From Hyphomicrobiales bacterium (lineage in GTDB: Bacteria; Pseudomonadota; Alphaproteobacteria; Rhizobiales; Devosiaceae), in contig SEEL01000033.1 in NCBI GenBank assembly GCA_004144345.1, forward strand, positions 1-40,972: a stretch of 40,972 bases of DNA, given 5' to 3'. Below are positions 24,693-33,226 of this stretch, piece after piece. Under the pieces are notes generated by a model. It was not told the DNA's origin and searched no databases. It worked only from the letters and a program-made list of their open reading frames with translations. Made by a program: the position numbers and the translations under genes. Each line of letters opens with the position of its first letter. Position 1 is the first letter of the stretch.

Positions 24693-24799
24693 TGGCGGCG
24701 GGACTGCGCCAGTGCGAACAGCACCAGCACCATGCCGGCCGCCGGCACGGTCAGCAGCACCGCAAGATCCATCGCATCGATCCAGTGCTGGTACCTCAT
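24689..24799 (-). CDS. 36-residue membrane micro-protein (third of three)
   Basis: Encodes 36 residues beginning MRYQHWIDAMDLAVLLT and ending LVLFALAQSRRH: a short polar start, one hydrophobic helix (about 12-31), and a basic tail that would stay in the cytosol. Third codon bases are mostly G or C, as in real genes here. Its ATG overlaps the preceding stop as ATGA. Its stop (TAA) overlaps the stop of the convergent RgpF-like gene. Family unknown. It is not in a longer frame, and it makes sense only as part of the three-gene unit 24689-25079. Confidence 0.55.
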   Translation of the reverse strand: MRYQHWIDAMDLAVLLTVPAAGMVLVLFALAQSRRH

Positions 24800-24897
24800 C
24801 TGGTGCCCGTCCCCAGCATCCAGATGGCGGCAACGAAGGCGCCGATCAGCAACAGCACCATCAGCGCTTCGAGCACGCGGTAGAGGACAGTGGACAT
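24796..24897 (-). CDS. 33-residue membrane micro-protein (second of three)
   Basis: Encodes 33 residues beginning MSTVLYRVLEALMVLLLIG and ending AIWMLGTGTR. One hydrophobic helix covers about residues 11-28. The ATG overlaps the previous stop as TGATG, and the stop overlaps the next ATG as ATGA, so translation should run through all three ORFs. GC-rich third positions support coding. Family unknown; small subunits of membrane complexes look like this, but no such complex is encoded nearby. Confidence 0.55.
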   Translation of the reverse strand: MSTVLYRVLEALMVLLLIGAFVAAIWMLGTGTR

Positions 24898-25079
24898 CAC
24901 GCCGCCTTGCGGGCGCGCACTGCCGCCGTCCGGCGCTTCACCGGCTTGCGGGCCGCAACCAGATGCGCCTGATCGGCGGCGATCTCGGCCACGATGGCGA
25001 GCATGCCGTGGTCGATGATGTCGAAAGCGGCCCCAACGGCGGGCACTGACTTGATGCGTTTACGGGAAGTCTGCTGCAT
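24897..25079 (-). CDS. 60-residue basic protein (first of three)
   Basis: A 60-residue soluble protein beginning MQQTSRKRIKSVPAVG, with a mildly hydrophobic helical centre (IIDHGMLAIVAEIAADQAHLVAA) and a strongly basic end, KPVKRRTAAVRARKAA. The basic ends suggest nucleic-acid or acidic-lipid contact, but no fold is recognised. GGGGTGA five bases before the ATG may serve as ribosome-binding site. It leads the micro-operon. The 126-base gap upstream contains ATCGG-TAT-CCGAT, a small inverted repeat. Confidence 0.6.
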   Translation of the reverse strand: MQQTSRKRIKSVPAVGAAFDIIDHGMLAIVAEIAADQAHLVAARKPVKRRTAAVRARKAA

Positions 25080-25205
25080 GGCGTCACCCCAGACGACTAT
25101 CTGAGCCTGACGCTAGTATCGGTATCCGATCTTCTGCAACGACTTACCACTTCTTAAGTAAAGCGGCGCGGTTAACTGCATCGCTAGCTGAATGGCAAAC
25201 AAATC

Positions 25206-26198
25206 TCAGCGCTCATACATCCACTCGGCGAAGAACCGCCCCAGCCGCCGCCGCTTCGCCAGCGGATAGAGCGCCGCGTGACCGACCGGTTTCCTGCCGT
25301 CACGGATCGGCACCAACTCGCCGCCAAGCAGCATCCTGTTGCGTTCGGCATTGGTGACGTCGGCGGCGACATCGGCGCCATAGGCATGCGCCAGCCGTGT
25401 TGCCGCCCCCGCCCCCTGCCGCAGCGCGACGAGAACATCGGCAAAGGAGACCCCGCCCAGTGGCAACTGGCGGCTGTCGTCGTGGCCACCCGCCCCCACC
25501 GTCATGATCGCCGTCGCGCCGAGCGCCAGCCCTGTCGCCAGTGCCGCAAGACCACCGGCGCTGGTGCCAAGGCAGTACAATTGGCGATAGCCGTGCTGGC
25601 GCCGGTAATCGCGGAGCAGGTCGATCGTCTCCGCAAGGCTCGACGTGCTGCCGCCAACCCCCGCCGCAAAGGCACGTTGCGCCGGATCGCGCAGTATCAG
25701 CACATCGGTCGCCCGCGCCTCGAGGTGCTGCAGGTAGACCGGCACCGGCAGCGTCGGCCGGTGCGTGCTGGCACAGAACACGATGGTCAGCGCCTTCTCC
25801 GCCGCTGCGCCCGGCCCGCCATACAACCCGATCGAGCGCGCGATGCGCCGCCGGACGAAGGGCTCAGGACGGCACTTGCCAGCCAGCGACAGCCAGTGGC
25901 GGAGGTTCAGCGCCCATTCCTCCGTTCCCGCCGCGATGGCCTCGGTGCTCAGCGGCTGCAGTCGCCGCTCGATCCCGTTTAACTGCCGTGCCAGCCCGTT
26001 GGGCACCACCATCTGCATCTCGGCCAGCATCGCCGGCAGCGTTTGCCGTGCCGGCAGGAACCGCTCCAGCACGCGATAGGCTTCGATTGCCGTCATGCGG
26101 TTCTCGAGCGCGATACGCAGCCGGTTGCGCTGGTTCTCGGTCGTGAGGCGGGGCAGCTGGCGCGTATAGAGGGCGGTAAGATCAACCGCCCCGGACAC
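25206..26198 (-). CDS. Alpha/beta-hydrolase-like protein of the ACP operon
   Basis: A 330-residue protein. The N-terminal part (about 1-110) is helical and polar. The C-terminal part looks like an alpha/beta hydrolase: IVFCASTHRPTLPVPVYL as first strand, LYCLGTSAGGLAALATGLAL as nucleophile elbow with Ser213, and a later VTNAERNRM. It could be an acyltransferase or thioesterase working on the carrier protein upstream; this is inference. GTG at 26198 was chosen because earlier codons in this frame overlap the carrier protein and have no homology-like pattern. It overlaps that gene by 17 bases. Confidence 0.65.
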   Translation of the reverse strand: MSGAVDLTALYTRQLPRLTTENQRNRLRIALENRMTAIEAYRVLERFLPARQTLPAMLAEMQMVVPNGLARQLNGIERRLQPLSTEAIAAGTEEWALNLRHWLSLAGKCRPEPFVRRRIARSIGLYGGPGAAAEKALTIVFCASTHRPTLPVPVYLQHLEARATDVLILRDPAQRAFAAGVGGSTSSLAETIDLLRDYRRQHGYRQLYCLGTSAGGLAALATGLALGATAIMTVGAGGHDDSRQLPLGGVSFADVLVALRQGAGAATRLAHAYGADVAADVTNAERNRMLLGGELVPIRDGRKPVGHAALYPLAKRRRLGRFFAEWMYER

Positions 26199-26442
26199 GG
26201 TCCACCAGCTGGCCGAGGGACGCGATGGACACCAGGTCACCGGGCACGATCGAGACGCCCGTGCTGGTCTCGATGGCGATGCACAATTCCATGCTGGCAA
26301 GGCTGTCGATATCGAGGTCACGCACGGCAATGTCGCGCGCCCCCGCCACGAAGGCCGCCTCGACATCGCTGTCGCGGAAATGCGGCACGGCGGCATAGCG
26401 CAGCGCCTCGGCAATGAGGCGTCGAATATCCTCGTCAGTCAT
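26182..26442 (-). CDS. Acyl carrier protein
   Basis: An 86-residue, acidic, four-helix carrier protein. The phosphopantetheine-attachment site is Ser47 in DLDIDSLASMELCIAIE. It also has the later STGVSIVPGDLVSIASLGQLVD. It is longer than housekeeping AcpP and has a distinctive N-terminus, so it is probably a dedicated carrier for the upstream ligase rather than the fatty-acid one. Its ATG overlaps the ligase stop as ATGA, with GGGGAG seven bases before it. A phosphopantetheinyl transferase is not in the window. Confidence 0.9.
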   Translation of the reverse strand: MTDEDIRRLIAEALRYAAVPHFRDSDVEAAFVAGARDIAVRDLDIDSLASMELCIAIETSTGVSIVPGDLVSIASLGQLVDRVRGG

Positions 26443-27842
26443 CTAGTACTCCCCAAAATATGAAATTTCGCCGCCAGCTCGCGGCGCACAATCTTGCCCT
26501 GGCTGTTACGCGGCAGGGCCTCGACAATCAGGATGCGGCGCGGCGCCCGCAGTGCCAGTCGCTCGCGGGCAAACGCCTGCAGCTCCTGCGCCAGCGCCGT
26601 GCGGCCCGGCTTCAATTCCACCGCCGCCACCGGGATCTGCCCATGCACCGGCGAGGGCAGCCCAAGCGCCGCCGCCGCACCGATCTCAGGATGGCTTTCC
26701 AGTACCCGCTCGATCTCGGATGGAAAGATATTGATGCCGTTGAGATTGATCATGTCGTCGGCCCGCCCAAGTACGCGCAGCGTGCCATCCGCCGCCAGCG
26801 CACCGATATCGCCCGGCCAGAACCAGCCCTCGCGAAACCGCGCAGCACTCTGTTCCGGCGCATCCAGATAGAAGGCGGCAATCCCCTCACCCCGCAGCCG
26901 GATCTGCCCGCTTTCGCCATGCGGCAACGCCCACCCGTCCGCATCGACGATCTCAAGCTCAATCCCGGCAACAACTCGCCCGACGCTGCCCTCCCCGGCA
27001 TGCGCCGCCGGCCCGGCGACGGCGATTGTCCCCACCTCCGTCGCCCCGTAGCGCACGACCAGTTTTGGCGCGGCCGTCGCCAGCAACCGCTGACGCAAAT
27101 CGTGCGGCACGGACGAGCCGCTGACCCGCACCTCACAATCGAACGGCTGGCCCTGCAAATCCGCCGCCTGCATCAGCGCCAGATCGAGCGCCGTCACCCC
27201 AAGCCTCCGGCAATAGTCGGCGAGATCCACTTGCCCCGCTGGCAGGAACACATTGGTCCCGCCCATCGCCGCGCAATAGAGCCGGTGGCGCTTCGAATTG
27301 TTGTGCTCGATCGATGCCGGCCGCAGCAGCCGCCCGCCGGCATATTCCGGATGGCGCGCCGCCTGCACGAGCAGAGCATCGCCGCTGAGCGGCACGATGT
27401 TCATCGTGCCCGTCGTCCCCGAGGTCCGCAGCAGCACGCCGCCAGCGTCGCTCGCCGGCGCCGCCACGTCGCCCGCCGGCAACGGCCAGCTCAGCGCCCC
27501 CGGCCCCACCGCCGCCGGTTCGCCCTGCGGCCCCAGCAGCACATGGCTCACCCCGGCCCGCGCCGCAATCGCCTCGCGCTCGGCCGCCGTATCATGGGTC
27601 GCCAGCGCGACCTGCCACGCCCCCAGCCGCAACAGGGCAAGGCTCGCGACAAAATGCTCGATCTCGTCCGGGATGGTGATGCCGACATGCATGCCCGCAC
27701 GCAGCCCGGCCGCCTGCAGCGCCGCCGCCTCGCGCTCGACGCGTGCCAGCAGGCCCGCCCAGTCCAGCGCCGGGCCGTCCTTTACGATGGCATCGCCACG
27801 CCCCGTCATCCCGTGACGGCGCAGCTGCCCCCAAAACCCCAT
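26439..27842 (-). CDS. AMP-dependent acyl/aryl ligase (ANL family)
   Basis: A 467-residue adenylate-forming enzyme that should activate a carboxylic acid with ATP and load it on the carrier protein downstream. Motifs: RTSGTTGTMNIVPLS (139-153; the usual P-x-K ending is absent), RYGATEVG (264-271), GWFWPGDIG with Asp345, GRADDMINLNGINIFPSEIE (359-378), and the catalytic Lys450 in NSQGKIVRREL. Shorter than most acyl-CoA ligases. Start at 27842 follows GGGGGAG; an upstream ATG at 27890 is less likely. Substrate unknown. It leads a ligase-ACP-hydrolase operon. Confidence 0.85.
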   Translation of the reverse strand: MGFWGQLRRHGMTGRGDAIVKDGPALDWAGLLARVEREAAALQAAGLRAGMHVGITIPDEIEHFVASLALLRLGAWQVALATHDTAAEREAIAARAGVSHVLLGPQGEPAAVGPGALSWPLPAGDVAAPASDAGGVLLRTSGTTGTMNIVPLSGDALLVQAARHPEYAGGRLLRPASIEHNNSKRHRLYCAAMGGTNVFLPAGQVDLADYCRRLGVTALDLALMQAADLQGQPFDCEVRVSGSSVPHDLRQRLLATAAPKLVVRYGATEVGTIAVAGPAAHAGEGSVGRVVAGIELEIVDADGWALPHGESGQIRLRGEGIAAFYLDAPEQSAARFREGWFWPGDIGALAADGTLRVLGRADDMINLNGINIFPSEIERVLESHPEIGAAAALGLPSPVHGQIPVAAVELKPGRTALAQELQAFARERLALRAPRRILIVEALPRNSQGKIVRRELAAKFHILGSTR

Positions 27843-27893
27843 AGCGCTCCCCCAAGCGCGCAAACCCTTGCTGCACCTAGCAAGGCACACGGC

Positions 27894-27926
27894 AAAACGA
27901 AAGGGCCGCCCGGTGGGGCGGCCCTT
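27894..27926 (-). terminator. Rho-independent terminator of rpsD
   Basis: On the minus strand AAGGGCCGCCC pairs with GGGCGGCCCTT (27901-27926), an 11-bp stem with a four-base loop, followed by TCGTTTT. It lies 30 bases after the rpsD stop. This is the clearest intrinsic terminator in the window. Confidence 0.88.
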
Positions 27927-27956
27927 CGCAATTCCGTGAGGACAAATCCCTCGCGC

Positions 27957-28574
27957 TTAGCGCGAATAGAATTCGACGACCAGGTTCGGTTCCATCTGGA
28001 CCGGGTACGGCACGTCGGCGAGGGCCGGAACGCGCACGAAGGTCGCGGTCTGCTTGCCGTGATCGACTTCCACGTAATCGGGAACGTCGCGCTCGGCGAG
28101 CTGGTTGGCTTCGAGGACGATGCCGAGCTGCTTGGAGCGCTCACGCACTTCGACCTTGTCGCCGACCTTGACCAGGTAGGACGGAATGTTGACGCGCTTG
28201 CCGTTGACCAGGATGTGGCCATGCGACACGAACTGGCGCGCGGCGAACACGGTCGGCACGAACTTGGCGCGGTAGACGATCGCGTCGAGACGGCTCTCGA
28301 GCAGGCCGATCAGGTTCTCGCCGGTGTCGCCCTTGACGCGCGAGGCTTCCGAATAGAGCCGCTTGAACGACTTCTCGGTGATCGAGCCATAGTAGCCCTT
28401 GAGCTTCTGCTTGGCGCGCAGCTGCAGACCGTAGTCGGAGGTCTTGCCCTTGCGGCGCTGGCCGTGCTGGCCGGGACCATAGGCGCGCGCGTTGAGCGGC
28501 GAGCCCGGACGGCCCCACAGGTTTTCGCCCAAACGGCGGTCGATCTTGTGCTTAGACTGAATGCGCTTCGACAT
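27957..28574 (-). CDS. rpsD: 30S ribosomal protein S4
   Basis: S4 nucleates 30S assembly by binding 16S rRNA. The 205-residue protein has the alphaproteobacterial start [21 protein letters not shown], the [23 protein letters not shown] stretch, and the S4 RNA-binding domain at about 95-160 with [35 protein letters not shown] divided over helix and strands. It is a single-gene unit with its own promoter (28708-28736) and terminator. This stand-alone arrangement is normal in many alphaproteobacteria. AAAGGA precedes the ATG. Confidence 0.97.
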   Translation of the reverse strand: MSKRIQSKHKIDRRLGENLWGRPGSPLNARAYGPGQHGQRRKGKTSDYGLQLRAKQKLKGYYGSITEKSFKRLYSEASRVKGDTGENLIGLLESRLDAIVYRAKFVPTVFAARQFVSHGHILVNGKRVNIPSYLVKVGDKVEVRERSKQLGIVLEANQLAERDVPDYVEVDHGKQTATFVRVPALADVPYPVQMEPNLVVEFYSR

Positions 28575-28707
28575 CGGAATCCTTTCATACCGTCGAAAGT
28601 GATTGCGCCCTCCTCTGCCCTGCCTTGCGGCGAGGGCCGACAGATTCCTGAGTTATTTCAGCGAATCCCGGGTGCGCTTCACGGGCCAAAGCCCGGAAAG
28701 TGGCGGT

Positions 28708-28736
28708 TCTCTAGAGGCGGAGGCCGGTGGAGTCAA
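28708..28736 (-). promoter_or_regulatory. rpsD promoter
   Basis: On the minus strand TTGACT (-35, 28731-28736) and TAGAGA (-10, 28708-28713) are 17 bases apart. The leader is about 125 bases, with CGGGC-CAAA-GCCCG forming a small hairpin at about 28682-28695. A leader of this kind could be a target for autoregulation, as S4 represses its own operon in enterobacteria; that is untested here. Confidence 0.55.
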
Positions 28737-28759
28737 GCGGCGGATGGCCGAAACCCGCG

Positions 28760-30001
28760 CTAGGCCGTCTTCTTGTCCAGCCGCCGCTGTTGGCGCAGTC
28801 CCGGGAACAGCACGCTCCAGGTCACGGCCACCACCATCGCCCCAAACCCGCCGATCACCACGGCGGGGACCGGGCCGATCAGCGAGGCGACCGTGCCGGC
28901 GCGGAATTCGCCCAGCTCGTTGCTCGCGCCGATGAACACCGAGTTCACGGCGTTCACCCGGCCGCGCACTTCCTCGGGCGTCCAGAGCTGCATGATGGTC
29001 TCGCGGATGGTGACGCTCACCATGTCCGAGGCGCCCACCAGCGCCAGCGCCGGCACCGAGATCCAGACCGTCGTCGAAAAGCCGAACAGCACGGTAAAGG
29101 CGCCGAACAGGCCGACGAACAGGAACAGCAGCTTGCCCGCATGGTCGCGGATCGGGAAGCGCGTCAGCACCAGCGCCATGACAATGGCGCCAACGCCGGG
29201 CGCGGCGCGGAGGAACCCCAACTCCTGCGGCCCGGCATGGAGGATGTCCTTGGCGTAGATCGGCAGCAGCGCCACCGCGCCGCCCATCAGCACGGCAAAC
29301 ATGTCGAGCGAGATGGCGCCCAGCACCACCTTGTTGGAAAAGATGTAGCGGAAGCCAGCCAGCACCGTTTCGAGGCTCGTCGCCTGATGCGACTGGCGCG
29401 CCGGGGGTTTCGGGATCAGCAGGACGCAGATGATGGCGAAGGACAGCAGCACGGCGCCCGTCCCGAACGCCACCACCGGCGACACGCCATAGAGCAGCCC
29501 GCCCACCGCCGGCCCGGCAATGGAGGCCATCTGCCAGGCCGAGGCATTGGTGGTGATGGCGTTGGCCAGCGCCTGCGGCGGCACGAGGTTGGGCGCCAGC
29601 GACTGCGCCGCCGGGTTCATGAAGGCCCGCGCCGTGCCCAGCGCCACGAGGATGCCGAAGATCGGCCAGATCTCATGCGCGTGCACTTCGGAAAACAGCA
29701 GGAAGCCCAGCGCACAGCCGAGCTCGACGACAAGGCAAACCGCCATGATCGCCCGCCGGTTGAACCGGTCGGCGGTCAGCCCGGTGACGAGGATCAGCAG
29801 CAGCGCCGGGGCGAACAGCGACAGCCCCACCAGCCCGAGCAGGAAGGCGTTGCTGGTCAGGTCGTAGATCATCCAGGCGATCGACACCGACATGATCTGC
29901 ACCGCGAAGCTCGTGAGCAGCGTGGTCAGCCAGTAAAAGCGGAAGCCGAGATAGCTGAACGCGTAACGCGATGGTTCGGCGGCGGGTGCGGGAGACGTCA
30001 T
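28760..30001 (-). CDS. MFS transporter (EntS/MFS_3-like)
   Basis: A 413-residue transporter with about 12 helices, in the EntS/MFS_3 group known for siderophore and metabolite export. Seen: FSYLGFRFYWLTTLLTSFAVQIMSVSIAWMIYDLT near the N-terminus in two halves, TGLTADRFNRRAIM as motif A, and ARAFMNPAAQSLAPNLVP. ATG at 30001 was chosen because homology starts soon after; the open frame runs into trmJ upstream and that extension is not protein-like. Substrate unknown. The basic stop region is close to the rpsD promoter. Confidence 0.83.
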   Translation of the reverse strand: MTSPAPAAEPSRYAFSYLGFRFYWLTTLLTSFAVQIMSVSIAWMIYDLTSNAFLLGLVGLSLFAPALLLILVTGLTADRFNRRAIMAVCLVVELGCALGFLLFSEVHAHEIWPIFGILVALGTARAFMNPAAQSLAPNLVPPQALANAITTNASAWQMASIAGPAVGGLLYGVSPVVAFGTGAVLLSFAIICVLLIPKPPARQSHQATSLETVLAGFRYIFSNKVVLGAISLDMFAVLMGGAVALLPIYAKDILHAGPQELGFLRAAPGVGAIVMALVLTRFPIRDHAGKLLFLFVGLFGAFTVLFGFSTTVWISVPALALVGASDMVSVTIRETIMQLWTPEEVRGRVNAVNSVFIGASNELGEFRAGTVASLIGPVPAVVIGGFGAMVVAVTWSVLFPGLRQQRRLDKKTA

Positions 30002-30090
30002 GGGACGGCCGAAGTGGCACGCCCGACCTGAACAGTCAAACCACGCTTGGCCATAACAACCGACCGCCAGAGGGGCGGTGCCGCCCCGGC

Positions 30091-30903
30091 CTACTCCGCC
30101 TCGCCCTTCTGCCCCTTGCTGGGCCGGTTGGCCTTCGGCCGTTCGTGCTTGCGCTCGATCGACGAGATCACGCCGTGCAGGGTGCGGACTTCCTGGGCCG
30201 ACAGGGTGCCGCGGCTCAGCATGGCACGCAAATTCATCACCACGGTCGGCCGCTTGTCGGGCGCGGTGAAGAAGCCCGCCTCGTCCAGCGACGCCTCGAG
30301 ATGCTCGAACAGTTTGAGCAGTTCGCCCTTGGTCGCCGGCTCCGCCACCGTCTCGCCGAACAGCAGCTCCTTGCCGATATCGGTCTGGCGCCGCCACTCA
30401 TAGGCCATGATCAGTACCGCCTGCGCGATGTTGAGCGAGGCGAAGGCGGCCTCGACCGGCAGCGTCACGATGGCGTCGGCCAGCGCCACTTCTTCGTTGA
30501 GCAGGCCCCATTTCTCGCGCCCGAACAAAATCCCGGCGCCGCCGACATTGCGCGCAATATGCGAAATCACCCGCTGCGACGCCTCCTCGGGCCCCAGCAC
30601 CGGCTTCTGCAGATCGCGGCGCCGGGCCGTCGTCGCATAGACCAGCGTCAGATCCGCAATCGCTTCCTCGGTGGTCGGGAACACCCGTACGCGCTCCAGC
30701 ACATGCTCGGCACGCGAGGCGGCGGCAATCGCTTCCTCGTTCGGCCAGCCGTCGCGTGGGTTGACCAGCCGGAGGTCCCACAGGCCGAAATTGGCCATGG
30801 CGCGCGCTGTCGTGCCGATATTCTGGCCGAGCTGCGGCTCGCAAAGGATCACCGCCGGCGAGGGGCGGAAGTTGAACTGCTGGGTTTTATCGGTACCGGC
30901 CAT
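30091..30903 (-). CDS. trmJ: tRNA (Cm32/Um32) methyltransferase TrmJ-like
   Basis: A 270-residue SPOUT methyltransferase; TrmJ methylates ribose 32 in the anticodon loop. Motifs: ILCEPQLGQNIGTTARAMANFG near residue 20, LVYATTARRRDLQKPV, GILFGREKWGLLNEEVALAD near residue 125, and FASLNIAQAVLIMAYEW near residue 155. The C-terminal helical extension (175-270) is typical of TrmJ, ending in a basic KANRPSKGQKGEAE tail. E. coli TrmJ is about 246 residues. Exact target is inferred. Confidence 0.88.
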   Translation of the reverse strand: MAGTDKTQQFNFRPSPAVILCEPQLGQNIGTTARAMANFGLWDLRLVNPRDGWPNEEAIAAASRAEHVLERVRVFPTTEEAIADLTLVYATTARRRDLQKPVLGPEEASQRVISHIARNVGGAGILFGREKWGLLNEEVALADAIVTLPVEAAFASLNIAQAVLIMAYEWRRQTDIGKELLFGETVAEPATKGELLKLFEHLEASLDEAGFFTAPDKRPTVVMNLRAMLSRGTLSAQEVRTLHGVISSIERKHERPKANRPSKGQKGEAE

Positions 30904-30935
30904 GGGCGCGAGATAGGGCCGAAGCCGGGGTCAGA

Positions 30936-32385
30936 TCAAGCCGCCACGGCAAACTTGTCCGTGCGCCGCCGGGTCCCGGGCTCCACATTCGGCACGGCGT
31001 CGACCGTCACGCGGTTTCGCCCCGCCTCCTTGGCGCGGTAGAGCGCCCGGTCGGCGAAGGACAGCAAATCGTCAAGCTGCACCGGCAAGTGGGCCGTGGC
31101 CGCGCCGATGCTGACGCTGACGCCGACCGAGCCATTGCCGTCGCAGGGCAGATTGATCTGCGTCACGGCGAGCGCAGCCGTTCGGCGATCATGACGGCGG
31201 CGCGCCGGTCGGTGTCGGGCAGCAGCGCCACGAACTCCTCGCCGCCGAACCGGCCGAGCAAATCGGTCGCCCGCAATTCGGCACGCGCGGCGTTGGCGAA
31301 GGCGACCAGCACGTCGTCGCCGATGAGGTGGCCATGCCGGTCGTTGATCGACTTGAAATGATCGAGGTCGAGCATCAGCAGCGCGACGCCCTTGCTGCCG
31401 CGGCGCTCGTTCGCCAGCAGCTTGCTCGCCGCCGTCACCAGCGCGCCGCGCGTCAGCACGCCGGTCAGATGGTCATGGTCGGCAGCGAAGTTGAGTTTGC
31501 GCAGCAGCTCGTTGCGGGCCGAGTTCATGCTCGCGACCGCGAGCGGCGCCAGCGCCAGCATGGCGACGCCGATGCGGACCGAGATCGTGCCGCTGATGCG
31601 GTCGTCAGCGTCGCCATGGCCACGAAGCCGTCGGTGAAGCCAATCATCAGCCAGCCCCCGAGGACCACGGTCAGGATCGAGGTGGTGAACAGGCTGTAGC
31701 TCAGCGCGCACCAGAGCAGCGCCGGTACCGGGATGGCCAGCGACCCCGGTCCGCCGATCAGCGTGCTCGCAATGATCGAGGCGCCGAGCGACAGCGCCGG
31801 CAGCATTGGGCGCCAGTGGAAGGCGCCCCGCAGCCGCTGCCACACCGCCAGCAGGCCCGGCGCCGTCAGCACGACGGGCAGGATGATGATGTAGTTGACC
31901 AGCTCCGACGCCGACCAGAAGGCGAAGCCTCTGAGGCGGTCCGTGCCGAGGAGGTCGGGCGCCACCCAGAGGCCGACCGCTGCCGCCGCGATGGCCGCCG
32001 CCACGCTGCCGCCCAGCAGATAGAAGATCGAGGACGGACGGGAGAGCCGGTGGTGCTCGGCTGGGACGCCGCGCAGCACGAGCCATCCGGTGAGGGCACC
32101 CGCGACATTGGCCGCGGTCAGCCACAGGGTCACGCCCAATTCGCTGCCGGTCAGCATGTCGGCGGCGACGAAGCCGCCGAACGCGGCAAGCCAGTTCTGG
32201 GGTGTTGAAAGCTCCGGCTGCCGCAGCATCACGCCGAGCAGCAGCGCATTGGCCGGCCAGAAGGCGGAGAGGAAACCGATCGGTCGAGTCAGGATGCCGA
32301 ACAGCGCCGCGGCGAAGACGAGAAGAGCGATGAACACAACGTCCTGCAGGCTGGCTTTCAGCCGTGCCGAAGAACTCCAAACCAC
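30936..32385 (-). pseudogene. MASE1-GGDEF diguanylate cyclase, two frameshifts
   Basis: Three frames together encode one protein. Frame 1 (from GTG 32385) gives an eight-helix MASE1-like sensor, up to GFVAMATLT. Near 31600-31615 the reading frame shifts by one lost base, and the GGDEF domain follows: HDHLTGVLTRGALV, an RATD inhibitory site, then FGGEEF five residues on. Near 31168-31175 a second one-base loss follows AERLRS, and the end (VSIGAATAHLPVQLDDLLSFADRALYRAKEAGRNRV across one strand and helix) is in a third frame. All catalytic residues survive. So the breaks are recent, or errors in the sequence. Confidence 0.8.
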
Positions 32386-32496
32386 AGGCGAACCCTCGTC
32401 AAACAGGCCGCCAGATTAGTCGATTGGATCAGCAAACTGCCGGAAGATGTCCGGCGAGGCTAATGATTGGTCAATATTGCGCCGGGCACGTACCTC

Positions 32497-33090
32497 TTAG
32501 GCGACCTTGTGCCGGGAGAGGTCACGCACCTTGGCGCTGCGCTGCCATTCGCGATCCAGGATGGCGAAATGCAGCTCCTCGTCCCACTCGCCCTGGAACA
32601 GCGCGTGCTCGCGGTAATGGGCCTCGAGCCGCATGCCCAGATGCTTGAGCAGTTTGGCCGCCGCCTCGTTCTTGCCGGCAGTAACGGCGAAGATCCGGTG
32701 CAGCTTGTAGTCGGCAAAGCCCATGGTGATGACGGCATTCACCGCCTCGCTGCCAAAGCCCTGGCGACGGAACGCCGGCCCGAGCGCGAAGCGGACTTCG
32801 CCCTGCGCCGCATGGGCGTCGGCCCAGCGCAGCGACACATGGCCCATCACCGCGCCATCGGTCTTGCGCACGATGGCAAAGGTGATGATCTCGCCGGGCC
32901 GGGTCAGCCGCGTCTGCTTGCGCAGCGCGTCGAACGCGACCTTCGCCTCGATCTTGTCGCGCGCCTTCCAGTCGAGATAGCGCTGCACATCGGGCAGCGA
33001 ATAATAGCTCAGAACGGCGTCGAAATCGGAACGTTCGAGCGGCCTCAAAATCAGCCTGTCGGTTTTTACGGTCAATTCGTTCTTGGTCAT
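32497..33090 (-). CDS. GNAT acetyltransferase, RimJ/RimL-like (copy 1)
   Basis: A 197-residue GNAT enzyme transferring acetyl from acetyl-CoA to an amine. It starts TVKTDRLILRPLERSDFDAVLSYYS, the RimJ/RimL-type opening. The acetyl-CoA loop is near residues 107-113 (RRQGFGSEA), followed by FADYKLHRIFAVTAGKNEAAAKLLKHLGM. Acceptor unknown; ribosomal protein, peptide or drug are possible. GGAGGG precedes the ATG by nine bases. A clear paralogue lies just upstream on the same strand. Confidence 0.88.
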   Translation of the reverse strand: MTKNELTVKTDRLILRPLERSDFDAVLSYYSLPDVQRYLDWKARDKIEAKVAFDALRKQTRLTRPGEIITFAIVRKTDGAVMGHVSLRWADAHAAQGEVRFALGPAFRRQGFGSEAVNAVITMGFADYKLHRIFAVTAGKNEAAAKLLKHLGMRLEAHYREHALFQGEWDEELHFAILDREWQRSAKVRDLSRHKVA

Positions 33091-33226
33091 GATGAGGCGC
33101 CCTCCGCTGCGCTCTCAGCCCTGAGCAGACAACGTGACCTTGCGCGCCCGGTTCCGGCGCAAACCGTCGCAGCCGCTGAAAGAACTTTCCCGTGAGCGAC
33201 ACAATTGCGTCGCGGTCGGCGCACCG

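Noticed and set aside
26460-28763. A 767-codon plus-strand frame opposite the ligase and rpsD
   Set aside because: Its sequence is rich in Arg, Gln, His and Pro, typical of antisense shadow frames. It crosses the rpsD terminator.
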